Source of the DNA: Gamarada debralockiae
Taxonomy: Eukaryota > Ascomycota > Leotiomycetes > Helotiales > Hyphodiscaceae
Assembly: GCA_002803225.1 (NCBI GenBank)
Contig: NXFV01001860.1
Span: forward strand, 62,001 to 126,000
Direction: 5' to 3'
Length of the DNA: 64,000 nucleotides
Positions 41,643-52,933 of the stretch are shown here, piece after piece; position 1 is the first letter of the stretch; every line of letters begins with the position of its first letter. Both the position numbers and the translations under genes were made by a program. Under the pieces are notes generated by a model. The model was given only the letters and a program-made list of their open reading frames with translations, did not search any database and had not been told where the DNA came from.

Positions 41643-42629
41643 TCATTTCTTCCCATCCCGTACCTCTGACCACATCTGATCAATGATCTGGAAGACTTCA
41701 GTGACCCCTTGAATTACCGATTCCTCAACATCTTGACCTCCAAGCTTCTGTTGGATCTTATCAGGATGCCAACGGATTCGTTCCAGCTTCAAGACCTTCG
41801 ATAGCTGAGCCTCCGTAGGCTGACCAGACGTTGGTGCGTACAGGAAGAACCGCTCAATCTCCTTCATCCCGACATCTTTCCGCTTCCCGCTCTGCACAGG
41901 CCAAGGTATCGAAGCAATAGCAACCCTGCTAGGACCACCCTTAGCCAACTCCTCCCATTTCTTGAGATAAGCCTCCCATTTCTCCCCCCAAGCCTTCCGC
42001 GTTTTCCTCTCCTCGCCCCTCTTCAAGCTCTCCTCCACCTTCCTCCTAAACCTCTCCGCCTCCCTCTCCTCCTTCCTCCCCTCCGCCGCAAGCCTCTCCT
42101 TCTCCTTCTTCGCCTTATCTCTCCTAGCCTTCTCCTCAATCAAATGCTGATGCGTCTTCTCATACATTTTCGCCCTCACAAAAGCAGTGTACTCCTCATC
42201 CGTCATCCTCTCCAACTCTCCCTCAGGCGTCTCCTTCACATTAGGATACGTATGAATCGGTTGTCCGTACACGCCTTCCCAGAACTGCGCCCCTTCATCA
42301 TCCGCCATGGCGTCGAATAGACTTTCTCTGAATGCGGCGTCGGGGTCCATGTATTGGCTTGAAGAGATGTTGGGGAGGTGCGTGTCGTCGTAGACGGAGG
42401 GATCGTCTTTAGTGGGGACGGGAGAGCGTTTGCGCCGCTTTGTGCGGTGGTGATGACGATGATGGCTTTCTCCATTGCGGTGGCTTCGGTGGGAGGAACT
42501 TCGGGATTGGTGGTCGTGATCGGATTTTCTCTTCGACTTGAAGCGGAACTTGGATTTGAGTGTGGAGTGCTCCTCTTTGTTGCGATCACTTTCTGCGAGA
42601 ACAGGGTCGTCGTCCAGTTCGGAGGTCAT
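41643..42629 (-). CDS. NFKBIL1-like protein with J-domain-like C-terminus
   Basis: 328 aa from MTSELDDDPV. The N-terminus is very basic and His/Arg-rich (SSSHRSHRNGESHHRHHHR, KRRKRS), suggesting nuclear localisation. Next is DAAFRESLFDAMADDEGAQF, where a conserved FWEGVYG follows, then a long charged coiled coil (EEKARRDKAKKEKERLAAEG). The C-terminal part IPWPVQSG, EIERFFLYAP and KLERIRWHPDKIQQKLGGQD has the HPD of a J domain inside the NFKBIL1-type fold. NFKBIL1 relatives associate with mRNA splicing in animals; the fungal role is inferred. Divergent from the NSRP1 gene. Confidence 0.8.
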   Translation of the reverse strand: MTSELDDDPVLAESDRNKEEHSTLKSKFRFKSKRKSDHDHQSRSSSHRSHRNGESHHRHHHRTKRRKRSPVPTKDDPSVYDDTHLPNISSSQYMDPDAAFRESLFDAMADDEGAQFWEGVYGQPIHTYPNVKETPEGELERMTDEEYTAFVRAKMYEKTHQHLIEEKARRDKAKKEKERLAAEGRKEEREAERFRRKVEESLKRGEERKTRKAWGEKWEAYLKKWEELAKGGPSRVAIASIPWPVQSGKRKDVGMKEIERFFLYAPTSGQPTEAQLSKVLKLERIRWHPDKIQQKLGGQDVEESVIQGVTEVFQIIDQMWSEVRDGKK

Positions 42630-42895
42630 CGTGGCCGAGAGCACTTGAAATCGCGTGAGATCTTCATCTGTGATCCTTCGCGGAATTTGAATGATTCCCT
42701 TTTGGACGTGTCATCCCGCCATTGTGAATTATTTGTGAATGTTGCTGGTGCCTTCTGAAATATTTGCAAGGGTTTATCGATAAGTTCGAGGAGATCGACG
42801 CTAGCGCCATAATTTCCAACCTCACTTCCCAAGTCGCGGTCGCAGCTTCCACGAAACACAACGCTTACTTCCAAACGTCTCTAAAAAGAGTCAAA
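42630..42895. promoter_or_regulatory. bidirectional promoter NFKBIL1-like / NSRP1
   Basis: 266 bp between the two divergent start codons, with no other feature. An in-frame ATG at 42764 would extend the NSRP1 protein by 44 residues, but the conserved start argues against it. Confidence 0.55.
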
Positions 42896-44098
42896 ATGTC
42901 TGGTGCAGGACTATCATACGGCCTCAACCTCACAAAGAAACCCACGGGATCCAGACCTCAACCCGCAAAGCGGAAACCCATATTCGGCGGGGACGACGAT
43001 TCTGATGGCGAAGGCAAAACACAAGAAGTTGAAGTCGAAGAGATCGGGGAATTCGGCGGAACGATCCTCGGAAACGTACCTACCAAACCCTCTAAAACTG
43101 GCTTCTCAATAAAGTCAAATGGGAGCAAGCCAAAGCTTGGCGCAAGCGCTTCAAAGAAGGCTCCTATATCCATGTATGGCGATCTCTCGTCTTCACTCAC
43201 ATCCAAGAAGCACACCGAGACAGCCGAGGAATTGGACTCCAATATCTACGAATATGACGCGGTTTACGATTCTCTCAAGCCCCAAAAGAAAACTACACAG
43301 GAGGATGTAGAAAAGAAGCCGAAATACATGAGCAATCTGATCGCTGCAGCAGCAGTACGGAAGCGCGATGCTACGATTGCAGAGGAAAAGAAGTTGGCTC
43401 GAGAGCGAGAAGCTGAGGGTGATGAGTACGCGGATAAAGAGAAGTTCGTTACATCAGCGTATAAGAAACAACAAGAAGAGAACAGGCGGTTAGAGGAAGA
43501 AGAGAGGATCAGAGAGGAGGAAGAAGCGAAGAAGAATAAGGGGACGGGCATGACGAATTTCTATAAGAATATTTTGGAGAGGGAAGAGCAGAAACATGCG
43601 GAGGTTGTGAAGGCTGCTGAGGAGGCTATTATGAATGGGCCGAAGGAACCTGTGGAAGAAGAGAAAACGAAGAGCGAGGCGGATATTGCTAGGGAGCTTA
43701 ATGAGAAGACTGGAGGGTCTATTGCTATTAATGATGAAGGGCAGGTGGTGGATAAGAGGCAGTTGTTGAAGGGTGGTTTGAATATCGTCCCGAAGCCCAA
43801 GGGTGGTGCGCCTGTTAATGCATCACGTGGGGGTGCTTCGATGTCGGATCGGAGTCGAGGTTCTGGATTTGTGGGTGCTGGAGGTGGGAAGCAGGCTATG
43901 AGGGAGCGCCAATCTCGTATGATGGAGGCACAATTGGAGCAGGCTACGAAGCGAGCTCTTGAGGAAGAGGACGAAGAGAGAGCTAAAGTCGAAAGAGCAT
44001 CCAAGAGCCAAAAGACCGAGGGCGACATCATAAGCGCGAAGGAGAGATACCTTCAACGGAAGAGGGAAGCAGAGGAAGCAAAGAAAAGAGGAGATTGA
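42896..44098 (+). CDS. NSRP1/CCDC55-like splicing regulator
   Basis: Intronless, 400 aa from MSGAGLSYGLNLTKK, a typical family start. NSRP1 (DUF2040) is a nuclear-speckle protein that affects splice-site choice. The conserved core is DSNIYEYDAVYDSLKPQKK, then KPKYMSNLIAAAAVRKRD, EREAEGDEYADKEKFVTSAY, and NKGTGMTNFYKNILEREEQK. Around it are long charged coiled coils (RLEEEERIREEEEAKKNK) and a C-terminal KERYLQRKREAEEAKKRGD. Almost no hydrophobic core outside the DUF, so largely helical or disordered. Divergent partner of the J-domain gene. Confidence 0.92.
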   Translation: MSGAGLSYGLNLTKKPTGSRPQPAKRKPIFGGDDDSDGEGKTQEVEVEEIGEFGGTILGNVPTKPSKTGFSIKSNGSKPKLGASASKKAPISMYGDLSSSLTSKKHTETAEELDSNIYEYDAVYDSLKPQKKTTQEDVEKKPKYMSNLIAAAAVRKRDATIAEEKKLAREREAEGDEYADKEKFVTSAYKKQQEENRRLEEEERIREEEEAKKNKGTGMTNFYKNILEREEQKHAEVVKAAEEAIMNGPKEPVEEEKTKSEADIARELNEKTGGSIAINDEGQVVDKRQLLKGGLNIVPKPKGGAPVNASRGGASMSDRSRGSGFVGAGGGKQAMRERQSRMMEAQLEQATKRALEEEDEERAKVERASKSQKTEGDIISAKERYLQRKREAEEAKKRGD

Positions 44099-46298
44099 AA
44101 GGCCACGGTGTACAACGCTTTGGAATATCAGCTCGCCGGTGTACGATCTGGCAGAACTTGCTCACTACACCAAGCGCATCCCATCTGCCAATCCGGACAT
44201 CGTGGACGAAGAAGCTTGATCGCGACTTCGAAGAATCCTTCGAGCTTATATGTACGCTCGCCCTGCAACTAGAAGTGTTACATGCGATTCAGGTGGAGCA
44301 TCATTGCGAAACTTCAGAGCTGCGAAGGGCTCAGATGAGGATCTCCCCTTTGAGGAGTAAAGTCAACATAGGTCGTGGGCAAGGTAGCTAGATGCCGCTT
44401 CTTCGCAAAACCCCAATCAAGGTTTCGAATAGAACACAATTAATTACCTGATCTTGGGTATGAACTATATGACGTAGAGTTCTTTCAATGATCCCATGTT
44501 TAAGCAAGACCAAACCCAGATATGCATCGAAGTCTCAAAGTGAAATGACCACATGGCAAGGAAAAAACTATCGGTAGAACAACCGAGAGGGAAACTCATA
44601 TGCAACAAAACTCTTGAACGGAGAATCTGGATTAAATTTGGTCGATGGAAGCCGAGACGGGAAATTCAGATGTGCAACAAAACATTGAGGAAGAAACATT
44701 TATTATCTCATTGGCTGCTGATCAAGGTCACGAGAAAAGTAGGCCTGGTAACGTGTGGGTTTTGTAGATATGCAACGAGAGGTAGAGACGGGGGAAGCTT
44801 GGCATATGATTGGCTGACAGCTGGTGAGTCGGAGAAAGTGTCGGTTTTGTAGATGTGGCAAGAGAATCTTTCCTGCCATTGGGAAGTCACATGGCAAGGC
44901 TGATAGTGCGAAAACCTTAATTCATAGACCATGCAACGAAAATGAAGGGGGGTAGAGGAATTTTACAGCGACTGACTTTACAACGAACCAGATCTACCTT
45001 CTTTTCTTTGACTAACATCAGCCCATGTTCTCTCTGACTCAAAACTCAATGGGATTCATTGCAAGGAGCGAAAGGTCGCAATTCTTGTTTTGCGTTGACT
45101 TCCTCTCTTGCTATCAAAGATTAGCAGAGCGCTGATTCCTGAGATCAATCTGGACTATGAGTACAGAGCACAATGAGAGCCAACCCTTTCCCTCCTGACG
45201 AATGTATGACAAACTCCGTTAGTAGAAAAAGACACAACTTTCGCAAGGAGATTAGACAGGGTTGCGGCTCTACTGATATCGATTGTTCTTGTTACAGTCC
45301 ATGCCAAATACCAATATAAAGCCCCTTACATGTCCAGAGTACATGCATCCAAGACAGCTAACTTGCCAACCCACAGGGCAGCTACCAGATCAACTCGTGC
45401 GTGAGACACGTTTTGCTCGTCAATCTGCCGTCCTTCCGGCTCACGGCTAATAATATCCTAAGCTTCAGAATCCTAGCGACTAAGTTGACACTTCCTGTGC
45501 TGCTTCAAAGGTAACTTTACGCACATCTCGACACACTGATTTCACTTCGATACCGACATCAAGCCCGTGACAGATTGCAGACTCACAAATGACTACTGGC
45601 TCACGGATGACTGCAAGCTAGACAGCTATATCTGCAGCCAACCACAGTAACCACCTCCTTCCGACCTGCATAAGCGCAGCCATGAGGCTAATGCCTTCTA
45701 ATGTACTAATTTTACAGAATTTAGCAGTGCCTCTGTGTACAAACAGAGCGAACCATTCACTGTCGTAGTTATTAAGCCATGCTAGAGAGTCAAGAAACAG
45801 GAGGGAGCCATGATTTTATAGTCCAGAAGAACCCGAGCAGCGGATACGCCAATAGGAGCAGCTTATTCACTCGACTCAATTGAAATGAGTGCTTCTCCTT
45901 GTGAAACGCAAACTCATAGCAACGGCATATCAATCTACCCCCTCTGCTTGGATGAATTCTTAGCTCACTGAGCCTCGAGGGATAGGCAAAGCTGTCTCAT
46001 GCACCAACGTGAAAGATTGATGCAGCTCGCAGATGACTAAATGAGATACGAATATTCCCACTGTATACCTCAACAACTCAACCCCTGCAGTCTGGCCGTC
46101 GGGCGATAGAAAGAGGTGATTCATTCGTACCAATGCCAAGCATCCATCTATGCCACCCTTATAACATCCCACCGTATTAACACATAGTAATACAAGCCTT
46201 CTAATCCCACAGCTTCATCTCGTCATCTACTCATAATCGGTCCCCTCGTCTCGATCTCTCCACCATCAACGCATATTTTATACCCGCATGCCCAGCAA
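44099..46298. other. long gene-poor interval with degenerate short repeats
   Basis: About 2.2 kb, the longest gap in the conserved half. Short open frames show no family resemblance. Weak direct repeats occur between 44550 and 44900: GGGAAA.TCA.ATG.GCAACAAAAC (twice, about 70 bp apart), GGTTTTGTAGATRTG (twice) and ACATGGCAAGG (44549 and 44888). An unrecognised noncoding RNA or decayed repeat is possible; I see no tRNA. Confidence 0.4.
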
Positions 46299-46656
46299 CT
46301 AGAACATCCCACCACCACTAGCACCCTTCGCATTTTCCTGCTGTATCCTCGTAATATACTGCCTACTAACCGTATTCCACGCCGCCATATACTTCTCCAT
46401 GCACTGAGTGAAGCACGTCGTCTCGGAGCTCGATAATGAGGAGCCGGGTTTGGGAACACATTTCTCGAAGCAATGCTCGTTGACTTTCTGCTCCATAATT
46501 AGCATTTTAATTTATCCTCGAAATACTTCAGGGCTTTCATACCTCGATCAATTGCCTAGCATTTGTCATAGCAGCTTCTTGTCGGACCTGGTTCATGACA
46601 GCCGCTTTGGGATCGGACGAGGCTCCGAAGCCGAGACCGTTGCTGATGTTGTCCAT
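46299..46656 (-). CDS. TIM13: mitochondrial small TIM chaperone Tim13
   Basis: Intermembrane-space chaperone of the Tim8-Tim13 complex that escorts hydrophobic precursors to TIM22/SAM. Exons 46656-46543 and 46487-46299, 100 aa. Exon 1: MDNISNGLGFGASSDP, then AVMNQVRQEAAMTNARQLIE. Exon 2 carries the twin CX3C motif CFEKC...CFTQC with 15 residues between the pairs, plus MEKYMAAWNTVSRQY, and ends in a Gly-rich tail. Sequence outside the Cys motifs (MTNARQLIE.V...CF.KC) fits Tim13 better than Tim8, 9 or 10. Divergent from the lectin gene (about 390 bp). Confidence 0.93.
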
Positions 46657-47046
46657 GTTTGCGAGTGGTGTAGATGTGGATTGGGACAGTAGTGAAGCTC
46701 GAGCGATTGTTGTACATGTAATTTGTGGAGGTCGTGTGAGGAATTGCCTTCAATGTTGGCTTGGATTCACCGTAAACTTTTTGAAAATCGATAATGCTGT
46801 CCTAAGGCAGGTACTAAATAGCTGTCTATCGAGCTCCGTGCAGGGATTAGACATCAAAGCCCCCGGATTTCAGAAAGGCCAGCTAATGCCTTGTCGATTT
46901 TCCTGAAAACATAACTTCTTCAGCCTCCTCTCTTTTCATTCCTTTTTCATTTCCTTGTTCTGTGATTCTCAGCTCATTGCACTGTCTGCGCGACGACCTT
47001 CTTCTTCACTTTACAACAGAGGGAAAGGACAGCATCAAGATCGACA

Positions 47047-48274
47047 ATGTGGCTTTCCATAAAGCTGTCGGCCTTGTGGCTGGCAGCATGTGCGATTGCA
47101 GGTCCTCCAGATACTGCTGTCACGAACGCAGATGGAATTAGGAGCATACCAGTACTTCTTCCTCCTCACTTGTGGGAAGTGATTATGCTAATTGAGAGAT
47201 TGTAGCTGCGAACGCATACATTGAATTCAGTACGTCCAGCGCACACGACCATCGTGAGGTCCCCCGCTGACTTTCACATAGCCATATCTGGATTCTGATA
47301 TGCAAAGTCGTTGGTTTGACTTTGGAGGAAATACAATCATACGCGCCGACCAGTATGTTCCGTTCTGGTATGCTGGACTTGTGCGCTGACTTGAGCTCCA
47401 GATACATACGTCTGACTTCCGACCGCCCCTCACAAGAAGGATGGCTCTTCTCTCGTGTCCCATTGACAGCCACAAACTGGGAGGTTCGTTCCCCATCATC
47501 CCTCTTTCCCGTCCAATTTCTCTCCCCTCCCCTCCTCTCCCCAAATCTCCCACCACAATCTAACGACTTCCCCCACAGATTGAAGTCGAGTTCAAAATCC
47601 ACGGCCAAGGCAACCTCCACGGCGACGGCTTCGCAATGTGGCTAACCAAACAACGCGCGACAGCCGGCCCCGTCTTCGGCAGCGTAGACCGCTTCGAAGG
47701 TCTCGGGATTTTCTTCGACACCTACAAGAACAACCGTCCCGGGACCGTATTCCCCTACGTCATGGCCATGGTAGGGGACGGCGTAAAGCCCTACGACAAA
47801 TCGAATGACGGAAAAGACAACGAATTCATGGGGTGCTCTGCTCGCGGAATCCGAGGCGCTTCCGTACCTACTAAAGCGAAGTTGACTTATTTCCAGGATA
47901 AGAGCCTGAAGCTGGAATTGCAGTATAAGAACGAGGATCAATGGGAGTTATGTTTCGAAACAAATGAACCGCCTACGATTCCTGGAGTCGCATATTTGGG
48001 GTTTAGTGCGGAGACGGGGGAGTTGAGCGATAATCATGATATTATTTCTGTGAACACAAAGAACCTTTATGATACGAAGAATCGACCGGATCCATCGACA
48101 CAAAAGCCTGGTTCTGGGAGTGGCAGACAGAGGGCTGGAAAGGGCGGGAAGGAGAAGGGGGGTAGTTGGAGCTGGTTCTTCTTTAAGGTGCTGATGTTCT
48201 TTATGGTGGTGGGGGGCGCGTATGTTGGGTATACGGCATGGAGAACGCAGCAGAGAAGGGCGCATAGGTTTTGA
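47047..48274 (+). CDS. L-type lectin, VIP36/ERGIC-53 cargo receptor family
   Basis: 325-aa type I membrane lectin of the early secretory pathway that binds high-mannose glycoproteins. Exons: 47047-47151, 47206-47229, 47282-47352, 47402-47483, 47579-48274 (978 nt). Signal peptide MWLSIKLSALWLAACAIAG. Carbohydrate domain: LRTHTLNSPYLDSD, RWFDFGGNTIIRADQYIRLT, QEGWLFSRVPLTATNWEIEV, HGDGFAMWLTKQRA, GLGIFFDTYKNN (metal and sugar ligands D and N), and LGFSAETGELSDNHDI (His/Asp site). A Gly/Lys-rich stem precedes the membrane span WSWFFFKVLMFFMVVGGAYV. The short cytosolic tail ends RRAHRF, with a basic/aromatic end that could serve ER export or retrieval. Exon 2 is a 24-nt micro-exon. Confidence 0.92.
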
Positions 48275-49189
48275 GGGCAGCAAAGTGGGGAATGGAGGCC
48301 TGAAGGCAGGAGATAGGAGGGGAAGACACGGGAAGATGGTGAGGACCGTTATGGCGTGATGCTGCATTTATGGGTTTTGGAGCGTGTATACCAATTGAAC
48401 GAAGGCTCTGGAATAGGAGAGACAAATCAAAAAGTAAATTCCAACTCCATACCCTTCCCCTTCCTCATGCTGAGACCTCAGTCCCATATGTTCCAGCCAC
48501 GGGAGATGGCATATATAAATACTGAATGCTCTTTCTTACGCTTCATCCTCATCAAGATTAAGAAGTCCAAGTTATTTATAAGCTTTTCTTGAGCAACTGG
48601 GATTTTTTAAAAGAAAACTCCATTACCAACTTCCGAGCAAATTTTTGTCCTTTCAATTTTCCCATTCAATTATTTCATTTTATTTTTTTCTGAGATGGGC
48701 ACTTCGGAACTCATATTAGTTAGGACGCCGTCCCGTGCTTCGTCAATCCGTCTGATGTTTTCATTCAGCTTGTTCTCGTCCATTGGCCCTTTTCGCCACG
48801 AGATTTGACGGACGGACTGAGTTGTTTGGTGGGTTATTTTGAACCTTTTGTCTTTGACTGTGACTGTTGTTCCTGGGTTCTTTCCATCTGATGTGTGACT
48901 GTTGTTCAACTCGACAATCTCAAAACTACGCAAACTTAGGAACAGTCTTTGCTATTCTAGCAGCTCTTATCCAATCTAGAGAGTAATCTTGTGATTAACA
49001 GGCCGGATATCCAGCGGCAAACTCAAACGCTACGCCACCAATGTCCAAGTCCCATGCAACCATCGTATATCCCGAGTAAACGCCATCGTCCATCATCTAT
49101 CATGAATCATACAAGAGCCTCTTCTCTCTGCCCTCAGGTCCCATCACCCCCGGAATGCCTCTCCCCCCGGTTCCCCTACCCCAGGTCCG
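48275..49189. other. intergenic between convergent genes
   Basis: About 915 bp between the 3' ends of the lectin and ZIP genes. The minus strand is open 48933-48670 with a hydrophilic product (VTVKDKRFKITHQTTQ) but no normal ATG start and no recognised family, so I do not call a gene. T-rich runs lie near 48640-48690. Confidence 0.4.
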
Positions 49190-50819
49190 CTAAGAAGTAA
49201 GAGCATTACTCGTCCCCATAATAGCCATCCCAATAAACGCAAACCCAATACACAAATTGCGATTATGATTCAAGCTCAAACTCTCTACGAAAAGCTGCAG
49301 CGCAACAGAAGTCATGATCCCCGCTGTGATCGCAAACATACATCCATAGACTTCACTCCCGGGGTTATGGCCCTCCGTCCCCGCAAGCTTGAACCAAAGC
49401 GCAGCAACCCCGGCGCCAAGAGGCTGGCTTATACCTCCTAGGAGGGAAGCCCACATCATAGCGCGGAATCTGCTTCCAAGTGCTAGGAAGAGAGGGAGAG
49501 CCATGGCGAAGCCTTCGGTAATGTTGTGGATGAAGAGCGCCATGAAGACTGAGAATCCTAGGGAGGGATTGGCGTGGTTGGTAGCATAGGTGATGAATCC
49601 TTCTGGCAACTTGTGAAGAGCGATGGCGATGGAGGTCTGAAGACCGATGCTCATGAATGCATTTTCGGGGACGTGGTGGTGGTGGTGGTGCGGCTGCTGG
49701 CCTTCTAGGTCCGAATCATCGGACTCGCAGCCTTCGTCCATAGGTTCACAAGATTGTACTCTCGTGACGCCCTGGGAGTAGGCTGCTAGCGTGGACGACG
49801 TCTCGTCTTCTTCGTCTGGGACTGACAGACTGGAGCGGCGGTATGGGAAGCTTCCCGTCGTTATACGAATGAGGGATGGATGGGGGGGATTCGAGGGTGT
49901 GCTGGGTGGCTTGGGACCGATATGTTTGAAGCATTCTTGGCCGCATGGATCAGTGTACCCGAAACAGGGCCCGCCTTCATCGCAGTTGGTCTTTTTGTCT
50001 TTTACGAAAGACATTACTCGGGCTGGGACTTCCATCATTGAGGGTCGGCGCTCGTGGTTGTATGAGACGGCTCGGGATCTATCGTCTTGTTTGTGTGATT
50101 TACCTTTATGCGATCCGCTTAGTGACGGTCGTATTGGGACCCCATTTTCAGAAAGTAGAGGTGTAGCCTCGGTATATTTTGACTTCGACAATTTCGACTT
50201 CGATGCTCCGTCCAGCTGGCTGCCATGCGAGCTCGGCCGACTCCTGCGGTGGCTCCCATGAGAATGCTTCCTACTATGATGGCCATCATGCCCATGGCCT
50301 TGCAACCCCTCTTTATGACTGTGATCGCATTGTTCGACGTGTGAAGGAATATGCTGGTGCAAGAACCTCGACACAATCTGTATCCCCACAAAGCCGCCCA
50401 TAAAACAAGCTAGCAATATCCACGCCGCAGTCGAAGGCACAATTCCAGCATTTATAAGATATTTCTTCGAGGACGGAAGCATGCTATATAACGCCGAAAA
50501 GATCTAGGCTCCCCATTAGCCGTCGAACCGCCAAGTGCTCGAGGATCATACCATAACACCGAAACTCAAACTCAAGGATGCGGCGAGGAAGACATTGCTG
50601 TCCTGTATTCTAAAGTCCCTGTTTCTGGGAATCTGCCGCACTATTATGTCGACGCAAATGATGCTAGCTCCGACGACACATGCTAGCGAGGTGTCAGTAC
50701 TGTATGATACGAGGCGGGATGATCGAGTGGCTTCCTCGAGGCGGTCGAAGTCACTCACCTATGCCGCTGGTTACTGTCATAATCCAGCCTCTAGTATCAT
50801 TACTCATTGCGGTCTCCAT
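49190..50819 (-). CDS. ZIP-family zinc transporter, Zrt3-like
   Basis: 501 aa. Exons 50819-50759, 50682-50552, 50503-49190 (1506 nt). The start METAMSNDTRGW leads into span 1 IACVVGASIICVDIIV, then FLAASLSLSFGVM and AAWILLACFMGGFVGIQIVS. A long cytosolic loop (about 100-330) is His/Ser-rich (GHDGHHSRKHSHGSHRR) and ends in a run of six His. The transport core holds the ZIP metal motifs HKLPEG and HNITEG in adjacent spans, followed by ALGSRFRAMMWASLLGGISQ and further spans to the C-terminus. By layout it resembles yeast Zrt3, which releases zinc from the vacuole to the cytosol. The loop has a DPCGQEC motif of unknown role. Divergent from the nuclease gene. Confidence 0.9.
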
Positions 50820-51413
50820 GATGGCTGGATCACGCTGAGAGTGATTCTGATCGTCTGCCGCGGGAAGCGCCTTCCTTGTCAGGGTCTGCTGGTCGGCTGA
50901 GGCTCGTGGGTCAATCTCGTGTTGATTTCGAGCGTGTCACTGACGTCGCGCGGTAATCGTTCAGGTTCAGTACCACCGAAGGGATTTATTCATAACGGAA
51001 AAAGAAGATGTTGAAGAAATTTGAGGAGAAGAGGAGTCGAAGGGTTCGTGGCAGGAGTAATAATGGGACATGATTCTTTTCCTTCGTTAATGGGCGTAGG
51101 ATTACATAGTGAATGGTGACGGCTACCCATCAAGGTGTCTCAGTCGAAAAGCGGCGACTGACGAAAAGAATGGCGGCGTCTGTCCGCGCTAAGCCCAAAT
51201 CCCGTGCCCCCCCCCTAAAATAAAGTTGGCCGGGATCAGCTTTCCAATGTCTCTCATTGGACCACCGATTCAAAGGTCAACACCCATCACGGTATTTCTT
51301 CACGCGCGTGTATGTCTCTCCCCTGACCATTCTTCCTCCTCTCTCCCTCCTGATCCTCAAACCCAAATAAATACTTGCCCCCAAATCCCAGCACTGTGGC
51401 CCCCTCCCTCAAA

Positions 51414-52463
51414 ATGTCAAAAGCAACAATAGCAATCATAGCAGCGGTCTCTGCAGCCACAGGCGCCGGTGTCACAGCCGCTATGTACTCGACGCGCTCC
51501 GAGAAGAAAGCACAAGCAGCCGCTTCCTCTACCTCCGTCTCAGCAACATCCACAACCTCAGTCCCCGCTCCCGTACCCGCAACTGTCCCAACACCACTCA
51601 AAGATATAATACCCCCCGTTGATCCAGCCGGGCTCTTCCAATACGGATTCCCCGGCCCAGTCTCCGACCTCGCGACTCGACCAGCCCTCATCTCCTCCTT
51701 CGACCGCCGACTACGAAACCCAGCTTGGGTAGCAGAACACATAACGCCCGCCTCGCTCTCCCAAGGCGGCGGCGACAGGAAACATTCCGCATTCGTCGAA
51801 GACGCAGCAGTCCCCGAGAAATTCCGCGGGAAACTGAAAGATTATTTCCGCTCGGGCTATGATAGGGGACATCAAGTGCCCGCCGCAGACGCGAAATGGA
51901 GCCAGGAAGCTATGAACGATACTTTTTATTTGACGAACATGTGTCCACAGGTTGGAGAGGGCTTTAATAGGGATTACTGGGCGCATTTCGAGGATTTTTG
52001 TCGGCGCCTAACAACACACTACCCTTCCGTTCGAATCGTCACTGGACCGCTATATCTCCCTAAGCGCGATGCCGTGGACGGAAAGTGGAGGGTATCCTAC
52101 GAAGTCATCGGCAACCCACCTAACATCGCAGTACCGACGCACTTCTACAAAGTTATCTTCGCCGAAGATGGAACGGTAGCTGGACCTGTTGCGGTTGGAG
52201 CGTTTGTGTTACCGAATGCAGCGATTCCTAATGAGAAGCCCCTGACAGACTTTGAAGTTCCTGTGGAGGCGGTGGAGAGGGCTAGTGGATTGGAGTTTGC
52301 GAGTAAATTGCCAGTACAAAGACGGAAGAGGCTGTGTACTGATACCGTTTGTGCTTTGGTTATTAAGGAGTATGCGGAACGGCAGAAGGCATTTGAAAAA
52401 GGTGGGGAGGTGAAACAGGTTGAGGCGCCGAGGAGGACGAGTCCTAGGAATTCGAATTTGTGA
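51414..52463 (+). CDS. NUC1: EndoG-type mitochondrial nuclease (Nuc1)
   Basis: Intronless, 349 aa. Sugar-nonspecific DNA/RNA nuclease of the mitochondrial inner membrane or intermembrane space, involved in mtDNA recombination and cell death. The N-terminus MSKATIAIIAAVSAATGAGV is a membrane/targeting segment, followed by a Ser/Thr/Pro linker (about 35-60). Catalytic core: GGGDRKHSAFVEDAAVPEKF, the signature YDRGHQVPAAD (His153 in DRGH), TFYLTNMCPQ (metal-binding Asn downstream), WAHFEDFCRRL, VTGPLYLP and PTHFYKVIF. The C-terminal helix precedes a basic end. Start at the ATG followed by SKATIA; no other upstream ATG in frame fits. Confidence 0.93.
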   Translation: MSKATIAIIAAVSAATGAGVTAAMYSTRSEKKAQAAASSTSVSATSTTSVPAPVPATVPTPLKDIIPPVDPAGLFQYGFPGPVSDLATRPALISSFDRRLRNPAWVAEHITPASLSQGGGDRKHSAFVEDAAVPEKFRGKLKDYFRSGYDRGHQVPAADAKWSQEAMNDTFYLTNMCPQVGEGFNRDYWAHFEDFCRRLTTHYPSVRIVTGPLYLPKRDAVDGKWRVSYEVIGNPPNIAVPTHFYKVIFAEDGTVAGPVAVGAFVLPNAAIPNEKPLTDFEVPVEAVERASGLEFASKLPVQRRKRLCTDTVCALVIKEYAERQKAFEKGGEVKQVEAPRRTSPRNSNL

Positions 52464-52933
52464 GGGGGCCCTGAGGAAAGGGAGGGAGTGGAGGCTCTGG
52501 AGCAATTTTGTCTTTCTTTTTTTTTCTTTTCTTTTTTTCCTTTTTTGTTTTGATGTGGGAGTATGATGAATTGGGAGAATTTGCATACGGGTGGCTTGTG
52601 GATAGATGAGGGATGATGGATGGGTTATGATAGATTGCATTTGGGTGGCAGCTGTGACTTTACGGTTTAGAAGGAGAGCATTTGCATACAGCATGGCGTT
52701 TTGATTTTTTTTTCTGGCTTGGAATTACTGCATTTGACGTCGATACCATAGCGTAGTAGAATCACAATACACATAAATTGAAACAATCAGACGAAAGTTG
52801 TGAAATTCTAAATACATCCATGCGTGTTAACGAAGCTGCCAACAGATCACGTTCATGTGGCACGTCGTCCAAACGCCAGTCACACCTTTGATTCCATTTT
52901 CTGTTATACACTGTTTCGCGAAAGGAAAAGTGC
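52464..52933. other. intergenic between convergent genes, polypyrimidine tract
   Basis: About 470 bp between the 3' ends of the nuclease and Pfs2 genes. A T-rich polypyrimidine tract spans about 52508-52552. No gene. Confidence 0.4.

Noticed and set aside
43561..44031. Long minus-strand frame inside NSRP1
   Set aside because: Shadow caused by the biased codon composition of the charged coiled coil.
48670..48933. 87-codon hydrophilic minus-strand frame
   Set aside because: No ATG start, no family and located in the 3' intergenic space between convergent genes; kept only as a note.
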